Translations under genes and position numbers: made by a program | Shown: positions 26,123-34,917 of the stretch, piece by piece | Layout of the letters: every line of letters begins with the position of its first letter | How positions within the stretch are numbered: position 1 is the first letter of the stretch | Notes under the pieces: generated by a model | Seen by the model: only the letters and a program-made list of their open reading frames with translations | Databases searched by the model: none | What the model was told of the DNA's origin: nothing | Assembly (NCBI RefSeq): GCF_000612805.1 | Contig: NZ_HG964408.1 | Span: forward strand, 62,001 to 126,000 | DNA from: Bacillus ndiopicus | Lineage (GTDB): Bacteria > Bacillota > Bacilli > Bacillales_A > Planococcaceae | Direction of reading: 5' to 3' | DNA: 64,000 nt

Positions 26123-27577
26123 ATGGAACAAATGCAATTTGAAATACAACAATTAACACATAGTTATTTTGATAAAGAAATTTTAAATATCCCTTATTTA
26201 GCAGTGCATCAGTTAGAACGGATCGGTATTGTTGGGGAAAATGGTGTAGGAAAAAGTACATTGCTCAAGCTATTGGCTGGGAAAATTCCCCCAACAACAG
26301 GTCAAGTGAAAAGCTTTGTCGACGCCTTTTATATGGATCAAATTGATTTACAAGTAACGAATGATATTGATTATGCTTTACAAGGCAAACTAAACATTAA
26401 AGAGCAGCATGCTCACTTAAGCGGCGGGGAGCAGACAAAATTGAAGCTTGCTGAACTTTTGTCAACATACGCCCCTTGCTATTTATTAGATGAGCCAACA
26501 TCGCATTTGGACAGAGAAGGTATTCAATTTTTAATCGATGAGTTGACTTATTACTATGGGACGCTCGTAATTGTCAGCCATGACCGTATGTTGCTAGATG
26601 CTGTTGTTGATACCATTTGGGAAGTGAAGGACGGAGAGGTACACGTATATGCAGGTAATTACAGCACATATAAAGAGCAAAAGGAATTAGAGCGTCAGCA
26701 GCAACAGCAGGCACATGACGCCTATATTAAGGAAAAAGGGCGACTAGAGGCAGCTGCTGCAGATAAAATGAAGCGTGCTGAGCAAATGGCACAGGCGAAA
26801 AACATGTCACGCAAAGAAGCAAAATCCAAGCCGAATCGTATGGTTGAAACAAAATCAAAGGCTACAGGACAAAAGGGCCTGCATAGGGCGGCAAAGGCGA
26901 TGGAGGAACGTGTACAACAACTGCAAGCTGTAGAGAAGCCAAAAGCAGAGCGAACATTTCACTTTGCACACCAAGCAATCACCGAATTGCATAATAAGGT
27001 GCCAATTTTAGCAAATGATTTTACGCTAATGGCTGGTGATAAGCTACTTTTAGAGCGTGTCTCATTTCAATTCCGCCAAGGGCAGAAAATCGCTATAACT
27101 GGAACAAATGGCTGTGGCAAAAGTACATTGCTTAAGGCGATAGTAGAAGGGGCAGAGGGCATTGAAATATCACCAAAAGTGAAAATAGGCTATTTCAAGC
27201 AAATGAGCTATCAATTTGTTGAATCACAAACATTGCTACAATTTATGAAATCACAATCAGCTTATGATGAAGGTTTTTTAAGAAAAGTATTAGCTGCCAT
27301 GCATTTTACACAAAACGATTTACGAAAAAGTGTTTGTGATTTAAGTGGTGGAGAGGCAATGCGCCTACAGCTTGCTTTATTGTTTGTCGGTGATTACAAT
27401 ATGTTGTTACTTGATGAACCGACGAATTTTTTAGATATTACATTAATGGAAGCATTGGAGCGCTTTATTTTAGGATACCAAGGCACAGTACTCATTGTGT
27501 CGCATGACCAAGCTTTTCTAAAGCAGACGGCGACAGTGCATTATCATTTAGCAGAGCATAAATTGATATTAAAATAA
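26123..27577 (+). CDS. ABC-F ribosomal-protection-type ATPase, Vga/Msr-like (gene 2)
   Basis: 484 residues. Two ABC domains (GENGVGKS at 38-45, LSGGEQ at 99-104, DEPTSHLD at 123-130; GTNGCGKST near 330, LSGGEAMRL near 411, DEPTNFLD near 435). The long basic linker (about 190-280, with AKNMSRKEAKSKPNRM) and the DEPTNFLDI form recall the Vga/Msr branch that displaces macrolide, lincosamide, streptogramin A or pleuromutilin drugs from ribosomes. Drug specificity cannot be read from the sequence. Own leader peptide upstream; terminator downstream. Confidence 0.85.
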   Translation: MEQMQFEIQQLTHSYFDKEILNIPYLAVHQLERIGIVGENGVGKSTLLKLLAGKIPPTTGQVKSFVDAFYMDQIDLQVTNDIDYALQGKLNIKEQHAHLSGGEQTKLKLAELLSTYAPCYLLDEPTSHLDREGIQFLIDELTYYYGTLVIVSHDRMLLDAVVDTIWEVKDGEVHVYAGNYSTYKEQKELERQQQQQAHDAYIKEKGRLEAAAADKMKRAEQMAQAKNMSRKEAKSKPNRMVETKSKATGQKGLHRAAKAMEERVQQLQAVEKPKAERTFHFAHQAITELHNKVPILANDFTLMAGDKLLLERVSFQFRQGQKIAITGTNGCGKSTLLKAIVEGAEGIEISPKVKIGYFKQMSYQFVESQTLLQFMKSQSAYDEGFLRKVLAAMHFTQNDLRKSVCDLSGGEAMRLQLALLFVGDYNMLLLDEPTNFLDITLMEALERFILGYQGTVLIVSHDQAFLKQTATVHYHLAEHKLILK

Positions 27578-27585
27578 TAAAAGAG

Positions 27586-27623
27586 AAAGATGGAATGAAA
27601 TTGGTTTTTCATTCCATCTTTTT
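27586..27623 (+). terminator. intrinsic terminator after ABC-F gene 2
   Basis: 15-bp perfect stem (27586-27600 / 27607-27621) and T run. An extended -10 (TGC-TATAAT, about 27631-27639) follows directly and probably starts the next operon. Confidence 0.88.
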
Positions 27624-27662
27624 GGTATGTGCTATAATAAAGATGGAAATATGGGGAATAAT

Positions 27663-28031
27663 ATGAAGGGAATTGGAATAATTATTTTCATTGTATGCGT
27701 GTATTGCTTTCCTTTTGCATATTTTTCAATGTACCAGGATTTCTCTAATCGTTCAATGCTTGGATACTTGTTCATGATTGTTGCAACTGCGTTATTTGCG
27801 GGGCTAAGCAAGAAGTATAGTCATATAAGTATTATCTTTATTGGTAACATAGTATCACTTGTAGTTTCGTATTTTTTTATAGGTACGATGGCAGAAAATG
27901 TACGTTGGGATGGCTATTTTAAGCCTTTGACAGCAAATAAATTTTTAATATTAATTGGTATTTTAAATATCATTCCGCAGCTTGTAGTTATAAAATTTGT
28001 CAAGAAAAAATGTAGGAGGCAGGTAGAATGA
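27663..28031 (+). CDS. small membrane protein, function unknown
   Basis: 122 residues from ATG 27663 (GGGGA ribosome site). Four hydrophobic helices at about 2-22, 34-54, 58-80 and 96-114 and a basic C-terminus (KKKCRRQ). No family recognised. The end overlaps the following lipoprotein gene by 4 bases, so both are one unit. Confidence 0.7.
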   Translation: MKGIGIIIFIVCVYCFPFAYFSMYQDFSNRSMLGYLFMIVATALFAGLSKKYSHISIIFIGNIVSLVVSYFFIGTMAENVRWDGYFKPLTANKFLILIGILNIIPQLVVIKFVKKKCRRQVE

Positions 28032-28414
28032 AAAAACTTATATTTTTAATGCTAGTAGCAATTGTTTTTGTAGCAGGCTGCCAAGAAAATGCTAGTGAAA
28101 CAGCTGTAGTTTTAGAAAAAGCACCGAAAAAAATAGCAGAAGTAATAGCACCTGATTTGACTTTACAAATGGTATCAACTAAAGAAGGACAATATGTTGT
28201 TTATTATTCAACAAAAGATGTTGAGATGGCATATGAGGAGGATCCAGATTTTAATAGGTCACTAATTTTAACAGAAAGTACATCCAATTCGGATGAACGC
28301 AAAATGTATATTTATAAAATACCTAAAGTAAAGGTAGAGGACAGAACTTTTACAGTTTACATTAATGGTGAGCTTGTGCCGTTTGATATGAACTATCTAT
28401 TGGGGATGAGATAA
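28028..28414 (+). CDS. small lipoprotein
   Basis: 128 residues. A lipoprotein signal peptide ends at the lipobox VFVAGC (cysteine at 18), so it should be anchored to the outer face of the membrane. The remainder has no recognised domain. AGGAGG lies before the ATG, which overlaps the membrane-protein gene; the Nudix gene begins one base after its stop. Confidence 0.78.
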   Translation: MKKLIFLMLVAIVFVAGCQENASETAVVLEKAPKKIAEVIAPDLTLQMVSTKEGQYVVYYSTKDVEMAYEEDPDFNRSLILTESTSNSDERKMYIYKIPKVKVEDRTFTVYINGELVPFDMNYLLGMR

Positions 28415-28415
28415 A

Positions 28416-28865
28416 TTGGGATATATTAAAGAATTACGAAAAGTAGTTGGAAGTCGTCCGCTTATTATGGTTGGTGCTTGTGTTATCATTCTAAATGAGT
28501 ACAATGAAATTCTTATGCAGTATCGTAAAGATAACAGCTGCTGGGGATTAATTGGTGGTTCAATGGAGCTGGGAGAATCTTTAGAGCAAGTTGCATATCG
28601 GGAGATGCTAGAGGAAACTGGTTTGAAAGCGCAACAGCTTACTTTGCTCAAAACATATTCAGGCGAAGATTTCTACTATCAATATCCACATGGTGATGAA
28701 GTCTACTTAGTTGTCACAGCGTTTGAATGCAGAAATTTTATTGGTGAATTAAAGCACGATGAGGAAGAGGCTTTGGAAGTACGATTTTTTCCACTAGATC
28801 AACTGCCAGTTAAGTTAAATCCAGCAGACCAGCCCATCCTAATAGATTATTTACGAAAGACATGA
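28416..28865 (+). CDS. Nudix hydrolase
   Basis: 149 residues with a complete Nudix box from about residue 47 to 69 (GGSMELGESLEQVAYREML then EETGL), fitting GX5EX7REUXEEXGU. Such enzymes hydrolyse nucleoside diphosphates linked to other groups; the substrate is not predictable. TTG start with GGGGATGAG upstream. Its stop codon lies in the stem of the terminator. Confidence 0.88.
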   Translation: MGYIKELRKVVGSRPLIMVGACVIILNEYNEILMQYRKDNSCWGLIGGSMELGESLEQVAYREMLEETGLKAQQLTLLKTYSGEDFYYQYPHGDEVYLVVTAFECRNFIGELKHDEEEALEVRFFPLDQLPVKLNPADQPILIDYLRKT

Positions 28866-28890
28866 AATCCAAGTAGATTTCATGTCTTTT
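28856..28890. terminator. bidirectional terminator after the Nudix gene
   Basis: 14-bp stem (28856-28869 / 28876-28889) with A and T flanks; it contains the last codons of the Nudix gene and also faces the opposing methyltransferase gene. Confidence 0.85.
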
Positions 28891-28895
28891 GTTGA

Positions 28896-29726
28896 TTATT
28901 TAGCCTTTGCCCTTAAACAAAAAGCGGACATCGGCTTTATTTCACTCACATCTTGCAGTGCCTCAATTTGTGTAAGTAATAGCTGCTTCAACTTTGTAGG
29001 CATTTGTGATAATTGCTGTAGCTCATGAGGATAAAGTGAGATAACAGCATCAACCTCCCATTCACCATCTTGCAATTGAGGTGAATAGATAGTACCTTTT
29101 TTATCAATTATCCAGCCACTTGCAATAAGGGCTTTTTCGATATTTTTTGGGTAAAACATCGTGCGTACATTCGATTCGCTGCTTAATTTAAAGCTTTCGA
29201 TAATCGCTTGAATCGACACCGCTGTGAAATGAGGAATTTGCTCAGCAAGTTCAATACAAGGATTCCATTCAGCTAAACAAAGGTATTGGCCCCAATGTTT
29301 GATGCGTTTTAATACTTTTGCAAGCTCATCATAGCTAGAAAAATACCAAATACAGTGTGATAACACGATGTAATCAAATTGCTTGTCTTGAAATGTCACA
29401 GATTCATTTAATATATCCATATTAAAATCAATCCTTAATTGCTGCCCCAAATCACTTTGTAAAAGGCGTTCTCTAGCCTGTCCTAGTGTTTCGGGTGCAC
29501 CGTAATGCTCATCAGCAATATCTACACCGTGTACAAAGCCTGTAGGACCAACAGTATAGGCAAGTGCAGCAAGGGTATCGCCTTGCCCACAGCCTATTTC
29601 CAATACTTTTGCACCTTTAGGAATTTCCCAAAAATCAATTAATTTTAAGCGATGCACAGTTTGAATTTCTTGAATAGGGTAAGTTGATGCTGACATACCC
29701 ATCGCTTGTAGTAAATCACCTATCAT
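28896..29726 (-). CDS. class I SAM-dependent methyltransferase
   Basis: 276 residues. Motif I VLEIGCGQGDT at about 41-51 followed by an acidic residue in GVDIADEHYG marks a Rossmann-type methyltransferase; YIVLSHCIWYF is motif IV-like. No substrate domain is recognised. AGAGGTG lies upstream of the ATG. The AIM24 gene lies 15 bases upstream on the same strand, so they form an operon. Confidence 0.85.
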   Translation of the reverse strand: MIGDLLQAMGMSASTYPIQEIQTVHRLKLIDFWEIPKGAKVLEIGCGQGDTLAALAYTVGPTGFVHGVDIADEHYGAPETLGQARERLLQSDLGQQLRIDFNMDILNESVTFQDKQFDYIVLSHCIWYFSSYDELAKVLKRIKHWGQYLCLAEWNPCIELAEQIPHFTAVSIQAIIESFKLSSESNVRTMFYPKNIEKALIASGWIIDKKGTIYSPQLQDGEWEVDAVISLYPHELQQLSQMPTKLKQLLLTQIEALQDVSEIKPMSAFCLRAKAK

Positions 29727-29741
29727 AAATGCACCTCTTTT

Positions 29742-30437
29742 TTAGCTTTGAGCCTGCATATATACTTCCTCATACGGTTGAACAATAACGAAACCATCCC
29801 CCTCAAAGCGCATTTGGAATGATTCACCACTGCCACGTCCAAGGAATGTTTTAAAGGAAATATCCGTTTGAAATTCGGGCTGTAAATTACCCGACCATGC
29901 AACTGTTGCATTTGGGTCTGTAATGACAGGGTTGCCTGGTGTGACGCGTAAAGTTAGTGGCTCATAATGTGTTGTAATTGCCACAAGTCCTGTACCTTCA
30001 CAGCGAATATTAAATAAGCCGCCAGCCATCATACCTGCTACTTTTCTCATTAATTTAATTTCATGCTTAATTGTTGGCTCGAAAGCGAGTAAATCATTGC
30101 CATTCACATAAATCGCTTCATTTTGTAAATGCAAAATAATAATTTTCTTACCGCTGTCTGCTAAATAAAGCTTGCCTCGACCTGTTGCTTTCATTAATGA
30201 AGCACCTTCGCCTGTAAGAGCCTTTTTAAATAATGAACCAAGCCCATGCTCTAAAATACCTTCACGCTCAAATTTAATTTGTCCATTGTAAGCGACCATT
30301 GAGCCTGCCTTCGCCCAAACAAGGTTGTCTAAATTGACCTCTAACATACGCGGTGTCTCTAGCTCAAAAAAGCCCTCTCCACGATCCACTTGTTCCGTTT
30401 GTTTAATAAATTCCGAAATTGAATATTTGCTCATCAT
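29742..30437 (-). CDS. AIM24 family protein
   Basis: 231 residues from ATGATGAGC, with GAGAGGACG upstream. Beta-rich AIM24/DUF124 domain (EVNLDNLVWAKAGSMVAYNG near 37-56; GRGSGESFQMRFEGDGFVIVQ near the end). Cytoplasmic, no signal peptide. The bacterial family has no established role. Confidence 0.85.
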   Translation of the reverse strand: MMSKYSISEFIKQTEQVDRGEGFFELETPRMLEVNLDNLVWAKAGSMVAYNGQIKFEREGILEHGLGSLFKKALTGEGASLMKATGRGKLYLADSGKKIIILHLQNEAIYVNGNDLLAFEPTIKHEIKLMRKVAGMMAGGLFNIRCEGTGLVAITTHYEPLTLRVTPGNPVITDPNATVAWSGNLQPEFQTDISFKTFLGRGSGESFQMRFEGDGFVIVQPYEEVYMQAQS

Positions 30438-30497
30438 GACACGTCCTCTCGTTTTTAACATATACGTAGAAATCTTATGAGAAGTTTCAAAAATAGA

Positions 30498-31136
30498 TTA
30501 CGATTTTTTTAATAAATAGCTTGAACAATACAATATGTCTACAACAACAACGATTACCCATACCATGGAAATCTGATATAAAAATTCACTTGGGTAAGGG
30601 GAATTTTCGAATTGACCAGATGTCAACCATTCGCCTATTGTTGAAAAATAATACCCAAATTGAGAGAGGGATTCTGTGCCCATCATCCAGAAAAGAATTT
30701 GTGCGATAATAAAAAATAGCACATGAATCGTTGTCATAGTAATATTTCTTCGCTTTTTGTAATGAGAATTTCTCTCACTTTTGATTATTTGATATTCTTT
30801 CGGTGTTAGTAAATTTATGCCTCGATAATTTCCAATTTTCATACGCATCCACCTATCTAATTTTCTAAAATCATTTAGTCCAAAAATGATTGTGTAAACA
30901 ACAAATAGTGTAGTAAGTATTGTAAAGCTAGAAATTTCTCCTGTGTAATCATAAATTATCCAAGCAATTGCTGCTTCAAAAACAGTTGCAAGTATAAACA
31001 ATAGAATGAATCCTTTACTAATTGTCCGTTTGTTGAAAAAATATCTTGTAATACCAAATAGTAAAGATGCGCCAATGGAGATGATTTCTGCACCTATAAA
31101 CAGTATCCATTGGTAGGTATGTAAAAATGCTTGCAT
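30498..31136 (-). CDS. integral membrane protein, function unknown
   Basis: 212 residues when started at MQAFLHTYQW, nine bases from AAAGG. Hydrophobic helices near 8-30, 40-62, 70-88, 133-155 and 188-208, with a basic central loop (KSERNSHYKKRRN). No family recognised. Divergent from the merR gene; only about 60 bases separate it from the AIM24 gene. Confidence 0.7.
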   Translation of the reverse strand: MQAFLHTYQWILFIGAEIISIGASLLFGITRYFFNKRTISKGFILLFILATVFEAAIAWIIYDYTGEISSFTILTTLFVVYTIIFGLNDFRKLDRWMRMKIGNYRGINLLTPKEYQIIKSERNSHYKKRRNITMTTIHVLFFIIAQILFWMMGTESLSQFGYYFSTIGEWLTSGQFENSPYPSEFLYQISMVWVIVVVVDILYCSSYLLKKS

Positions 31137-31236
31137 AATATCCATCCTTTCAATGCCATTAAAGCATCTTAATGGCATATTTTATGACACACTCTTTGTG
31201 TATACGAATAATTGGGTGAGAAATTTCAAAAAACAT

Positions 31237-31267
31237 TTGACCTTGGAGTATAGTCCAATGATAGTGT
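31237..31267 (+). promoter_or_regulatory. MerR-type promoter/operator
   Basis: TTGACC (31237-31242) is followed by the dyad TTGGA-GTATAG-TCCAA (31243-31258) lying within the promoter spacer; a -10 at TAGTGT (31262) gives the long 19-bp spacing typical of MerR activators. It immediately precedes the merR gene, so autoregulation is expected. Confidence 0.7.
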
Positions 31268-31288
31268 AAATGGAAAGGGGGAATCATC

Positions 31289-31729
31289 ATGTTAATTAAA
31301 CAATTTGCTACAAAATATCATATTTCACAAGATACCATTCGATTTTATGAAAAAGAGGGATTATTGAGTCCGCAGCGTTTAGATAATGGTTATCGTTTTT
31401 ATGATCCGTCCTGTGAAAGAAGTATTAAATTCATTCAAGTGATGAAACAAATCGGCTTTTCATTACAAGAAATCAAATTATTGCTGACTTTAGATGAGCG
31501 ACCAATGAGTGAGGCATGTAATCAAGCTTCAAATAATTTATTTGTAAAAAAAATTAATACCGTTGAAAAACAGCTTGCTTTTTTGACACTGGCTTTACGG
31601 GCATTAAAAATGGCAGAAGGCTTAGTGCAGGAAGGGAAGTATGAGTCAAATAAAATCAAAATTGATAAAACAATTGAGGAAATGTATCTCAAAATAGAGG
31701 GAGGGGGACTGTTTGATGACATTACGTAG
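31289..31729 (+). CDS. MerR family transcriptional regulator
   Basis: 146 residues. N-terminal winged helix (1-70; ISQDTIRFYEKEGLLSP near 12-28) and a C-terminal dimerisation helix. A single cysteine (EACNQ, near 75) is present and no metal-binding CxxC motif, so it looks more like a stress or drug-responsive member than a metal sensor. AAGGGGG ribosome site. Its end overlaps the DUF4260 gene, the likely co-regulated target. Confidence 0.88.
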   Translation: MLIKQFATKYHISQDTIRFYEKEGLLSPQRLDNGYRFYDPSCERSIKFIQVMKQIGFSLQEIKLLLTLDERPMSEACNQASNNLFVKKINTVEKQLAFLTLALRALKMAEGLVQEGKYESNKIKIDKTIEEMYLKIEGGGLFDDIT

Positions 31730-32069
31730 CTGGATTAAATGGGAGTACGGGATTAGTTTTATTATGCTGTTCATGCTATACATATATCTTGATTTTTCTG
31801 TACTATGGTTCTTTTTTTGCTTACTTATACCAGACATATGTATGGTTGGTTATATAGTAGATGAGCGAATTGGTGCAATCATATATAATATTGGACATAG
31901 TTTTATTTTACCTGCTGTTTTATTAACAATTGCATTGCTAGCAAACATGGCGTTTTTACTTCCTATTGCAATGATTTGGCTAGCTCATATTTTTATGGAT
32001 CGAGCTTTAGGCTATGGCTTGAAATATACAACAGGATTCAAAGAAACACATATACAAAAAATTGTCTAG
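31716..32069 (+). CDS. DUF4260 membrane protein
   Basis: 117 residues with four hydrophobic helices. The conserved signatures MVGYIVDERIGAIIYNIGHS and LAHIFMDRALGYGLKY match DUF4260. ATG 31716 is chosen over TTG 31713; GGGAGGGGG lies nine bases upstream, inside merR. Function unknown; translation coupled to merR. Confidence 0.85.
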   Translation: MTLRSWIKWEYGISFIMLFMLYIYLDFSVLWFFFCLLIPDICMVGYIVDERIGAIIYNIGHSFILPAVLLTIALLANMAFLLPIAMIWLAHIFMDRALGYGLKYTTGFKETHIQKIV

Positions 32070-32083
32070 TAATTAGCAAGGAG

Positions 32084-32123
32084 GGGGGCGTCCGAAAAGC
32101 TATTTTGGGATGCCCCCTTTTTT
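32084..32123 (+). terminator. intrinsic terminator after the DUF4260 gene
   Basis: GGGGGCGTCC pairs with GGGATGCCCCC (one G-U), followed by six T. Confidence 0.82.
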
Positions 32124-32177
32124 ATTGTGACTACCGCAGGAGCACAGTTTTTAGTGGGTACTTATTATAGAAGTAAT

Positions 32178-32202
32178 GGCTGTTCGAAAATTTCGGATAG
32201 CC
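32178..32202 (-). terminator. hairpin downstream of the uspA gene
   Basis: GGCTGTTCGAAA (32178-32189) and TTTCGGATAGCC (32191-32202) form a 12-bp stem with two G-U pairs just after the minus-strand usp stop codon. The T run is poor, so termination is uncertain. Confidence 0.45.
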
Positions 32203-32205
32203 TAA

Positions 32206-32622
32206 CTATTTCACAATCAACGCAGGGCAATGAACACGCTTTATCACCTTGTGGCTGACACTGCCTAGCACCATTTCCTGTAAACCATTTAAGCCGCGGC
32301 TCCCAATAATAACTAAATCAACATGATTTTCTTTTGCATATTGAATAATTTCAGGGGCTGGTTCACCTTTTAATATAGTGATTTTGTATGCGATGTTGTG
32401 CTCTTTTAGAAGCTGTTCGATTGCTGCTACTTTTCGGCGACGTTCTAATAAAAGGCTGTCAGGTGAGCTATGCAATCTTTCAGCTTTTGCGTTGTCAAAG
32501 CTTACAACGTAAACAATATCGACTACCGAGTTTGCTGTGAGCTGTGCAATTTTCACAGCCTCCTGTGCTGCACGCAATGCATTTTCTGAGCCATCTGCTG
32601 CTAAAAGAATATGCTGATACAT
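32206..32622 (-). CDS. universal stress protein UspA family
   Basis: 138 residues. The ATP-binding motif GSRGLNGLQEMVLGSVSHKV (about 108-127) fits the G2XG9XGS/T pattern. Small cytoplasmic stress/regulatory protein. It starts 12 bases after the SulP gene with AAGGGGGA upstream, forming a two-gene operon; SulP-Usp pairs are common and suggest regulation of the transporter. Confidence 0.9.
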   Translation of the reverse strand: MYQHILLAADGSENALRAAQEAVKIAQLTANSVVDIVYVVSFDNAKAERLHSSPDSLLLERRRKVAAIEQLLKEHNIAYKITILKGEPAPEIIQYAKENHVDLVIIGSRGLNGLQEMVLGSVSHKVIKRVHCPALIVK

Positions 32623-32634
32623 AAAAAATCCCCC

Positions 32635-34053
32635 TTATGAGAAACTTGTCAATTTTTGATAAAGCGCCTGACTAGCAGGGTTCATACCGATAACCGTAAC
32701 AGTTTGTCCTTTTTCTTCTAACTTACTGACAACCTTTACAAGTGCGCCAACACTTGATTCGTCCCAAAGGTGGCTACTCGTCAAATCAATGGTAATATGG
32801 GGTTCCTCTGCAAGCTCTAGCTTGTCGACAAAGGCTTTTGTGGATGCGAAAAATAGTGGTCCTTCTATTATATATGTAGCATCATTACGTGTAATATTAA
32901 CCTTTGAAATTTTCGCTACAAAAAACAGGGCACTAATCACAATGCCTGTTACAACACCAATTGCTAAATTACCTGTGTAAAGTACGATAGCAATGGTTAT
33001 TAGCATCACGAAAACTTCTCCCTTTGGCGCAGTTATCGTATATTTTAATGAGCCCCAATCAAAGGCTGATATAGCTACCATAACCATAATACCTGCAAGC
33101 ACAGGCATCGGAATATCGACGACAACATCGCCAAGCACAACGATTAAAAATATAAGGAAAACACCAGCGACAAGTGTCGATAAACGTCCACGTCCACCAG
33201 ACTTCACATTGATCATTGACTGACCAATCATCGCACAGCCTGCCATACCACCGAAAAAGCCGTTGATGATATTAGCAATCCCTTGCCCGCGCGCCTCCAT
33301 ATTTTTATTCGATTTTGAGTCAGTCATATCATCTAAAATTTGTGCAGTTAACAGCGATTCTAATAAACCAACAACAGCAAGTGCTAATGAATAAGGTAAA
33401 ATAATTAGCAATGTTTCCCATGTTAATGGAATATCAGGCAATAAAAAAGTAGGCAAGCTTGTTGGGACTGCGCCCAAATCTCCAACCGTTTTTAAATCAA
33501 TATGAAAAATAAATGCTGCGGCTGTTAGCAATATAACAGCAATTAAAGGTGCAGGAATCATCTTGAAAAACTTTGGAATAAAATAAACAAGTCCAATCGT
33601 TATAAATAAAAATAAGTAGGTCATGCTATTGCCACCAATAAAATGAGGAAGCTGCGCCATAAATACTAATATGGCTAAAGAATTAACGAAGCCTATCATC
33701 ACCGCGTTTGGAATAAAGCGCATCAGCTTAGCAATCCCAAAAACGCCAAATAAAATTTGGATAATCCCTGTTAAAATCGTTGCAGCAAGTAAATATTGCA
33801 AGCCATAATCTGCGACTAAATCAACAACAACAATCGCCATCGCCCCAGTCGCAGCAGAAATCATCGCTGGGCGTCCACCGACAAAGGCAATAACTGTTGC
33901 AATCGTGAACGAGGCATACAAACCTACCATTGGGTCAACCCCTGCCATAATTGAAAAGGCAATCGCCTCAGGTATTAGCGCAAGTGCAACAACAACGCCT
34001 GATAAAATATCTGCGCGTATATTGCCGAACCATTGCTGCTTTACAATTTGCAT
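32635..34053 (-). CDS. SulP family anion transporter with STAS domain
   Basis: 472 residues. About 11-12 membrane helices with the SulP signature region ([19 protein letters not shown], 23-41) and a C-terminal STAS domain (about 395-472, [19 protein letters not shown]). Family members carry sulfate or bicarbonate; the pairing with a Usp protein resembles BicA-type bicarbonate/sodium carriers, but the substrate is inferred. AAAGGAGCTG ribosome site. Confidence 0.88.
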   Translation of the reverse strand: MQIVKQQWFGNIRADILSGVVVALALIPEAIAFSIMAGVDPMVGLYASFTIATVIAFVGGRPAMISAATGAMAIVVVDLVADYGLQYLLAATILTGIIQILFGVFGIAKLMRFIPNAVMIGFVNSLAILVFMAQLPHFIGGNSMTYLFLFITIGLVYFIPKFFKMIPAPLIAVILLTAAAFIFHIDLKTVGDLGAVPTSLPTFLLPDIPLTWETLLIILPYSLALAVVGLLESLLTAQILDDMTDSKSNKNMEARGQGIANIINGFFGGMAGCAMIGQSMINVKSGGRGRLSTLVAGVFLIFLIVVLGDVVVDIPMPVLAGIMVMVAISAFDWGSLKYTITAPKGEVFVMLITIAIVLYTGNLAIGVVTGIVISALFFVAKISKVNITRNDATYIIEGPLFFASTKAFVDKLELAEEPHITIDLTSSHLWDESSVGALVKVVSKLEEKGQTVTVIGMNPASQALYQKLTSFS

Positions 34054-34126
34054 AGTGCAGCTCCTTTCTAGTAATAAGTACGCCTAACATCATATCATAA
34101 TTATAGATTTTCTAGCAGTTATAAAT

Positions 34127-34210
34127 TTAATGAGCGAAATTGTATGTTTAACGGGCGAAACTAGCGTTTGAATGGGCGAATTTGTTTGGTTAATGAGCGA
34201 AAAGGTACTT
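34127..34210 (+). repeat. intergenic tandem array D, four 21-bp units
   Basis: GCGAAA/T recurs at 34134, 34155, 34176 and 34197, exactly 21 bases apart, in units of the form TTTAATGGGCGAAAYTNNNTG. Units are 60-75% alike. It lies between the divergent sulP and UPF0316 genes. Same period as array A but a different sequence. Confidence 0.75.
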
Positions 34211-34295
34211 TAGCCTGTGATGAGGAGAAGAAATTGACTTTCTTCTCAATCCTCCATACAATAGCAGAAAGTTTCCTAATGAAAGGGTTGAAAAT

Positions 34296-34811
34296 ATGAA
34301 CAATATAGTTTTGATTATTATTTTACAACTAATTTACGTGCCGTTTTTAACATTGCGTACAATATTTTTAGTGAAAAATGTAACTTTTCTAGCGGCTATT
34401 TTAGGTATGATTGAAATGTTAATTTATGTCTTCGGGCTTTCTTTAGTTTTTAATGGAGATCAAAGTATTTTAGCGATGGTTGTTTATGCTGTAGGCTTTG
34501 GTTTAGGAATTTTCCTTGGCGCAAAGATTGAGAGAAAATTGGCGATTGGCTACGTTTATGCAACAATCAATACACAAAAGAAAAATAACGAGCTTGTTGA
34601 TTTTTTGAGAAATGCAGGCTTTGCCGTAACAATTTATGTCGGCGAAGGGCGAGATAGCGAGCGTTATAAGTATGAAATTTTAACGAAGCGCAATCGTGAA
34701 GGGGAGCTGTTCAAAATCGTTGAGCAATTTGAGCCCAATGCCTTTATTATTTCATATGAGCCAAAATCCTTTAAAGGTGGTTTTTTAGTAGCACGTATGA
34801 AACAGAAATAG
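34296..34811 (+). CDS. UPF0316 membrane protein with DUF2179 domain
   Basis: 171 residues. Three membrane helices (about 2-22, 32-52, 60-80) and a C-terminal DUF2179 domain (YVGEGRDSERYKYEILTKR near 113-131). The same DUF2179 fold ends the YitT protein at 14733. AAAGGG precedes the ATG. Function unknown. Confidence 0.85.
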   Translation: MNNIVLIIILQLIYVPFLTLRTIFLVKNVTFLAAILGMIEMLIYVFGLSLVFNGDQSILAMVVYAVGFGLGIFLGAKIERKLAIGYVYATINTQKKNNELVDFLRNAGFAVTIYVGEGRDSERYKYEILTKRNREGELFKIVEQFEPNAFIISYEPKSFKGGFLVARMKQK

Positions 34812-34817
34812 TGAAGG

Positions 34818-34850
34818 AGCTGTCTGAAAAGTAATTTTGAGACAGCTTTT
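34818..34850 (+). terminator. intrinsic terminator after UPF0316 gene
   Basis: AGCTGTCT (34818-34825) / AGACAGCT (34840-34847) with inner GAAAA/TTTT pairing and TTTT after the stem. Confidence 0.8.
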
Positions 34851-34917
34851 GTATTTTGTTAATAGAATATATGGTATTATTTGCTATAGATTATTACATA
34901 CAGAAAGGAATATAGTA

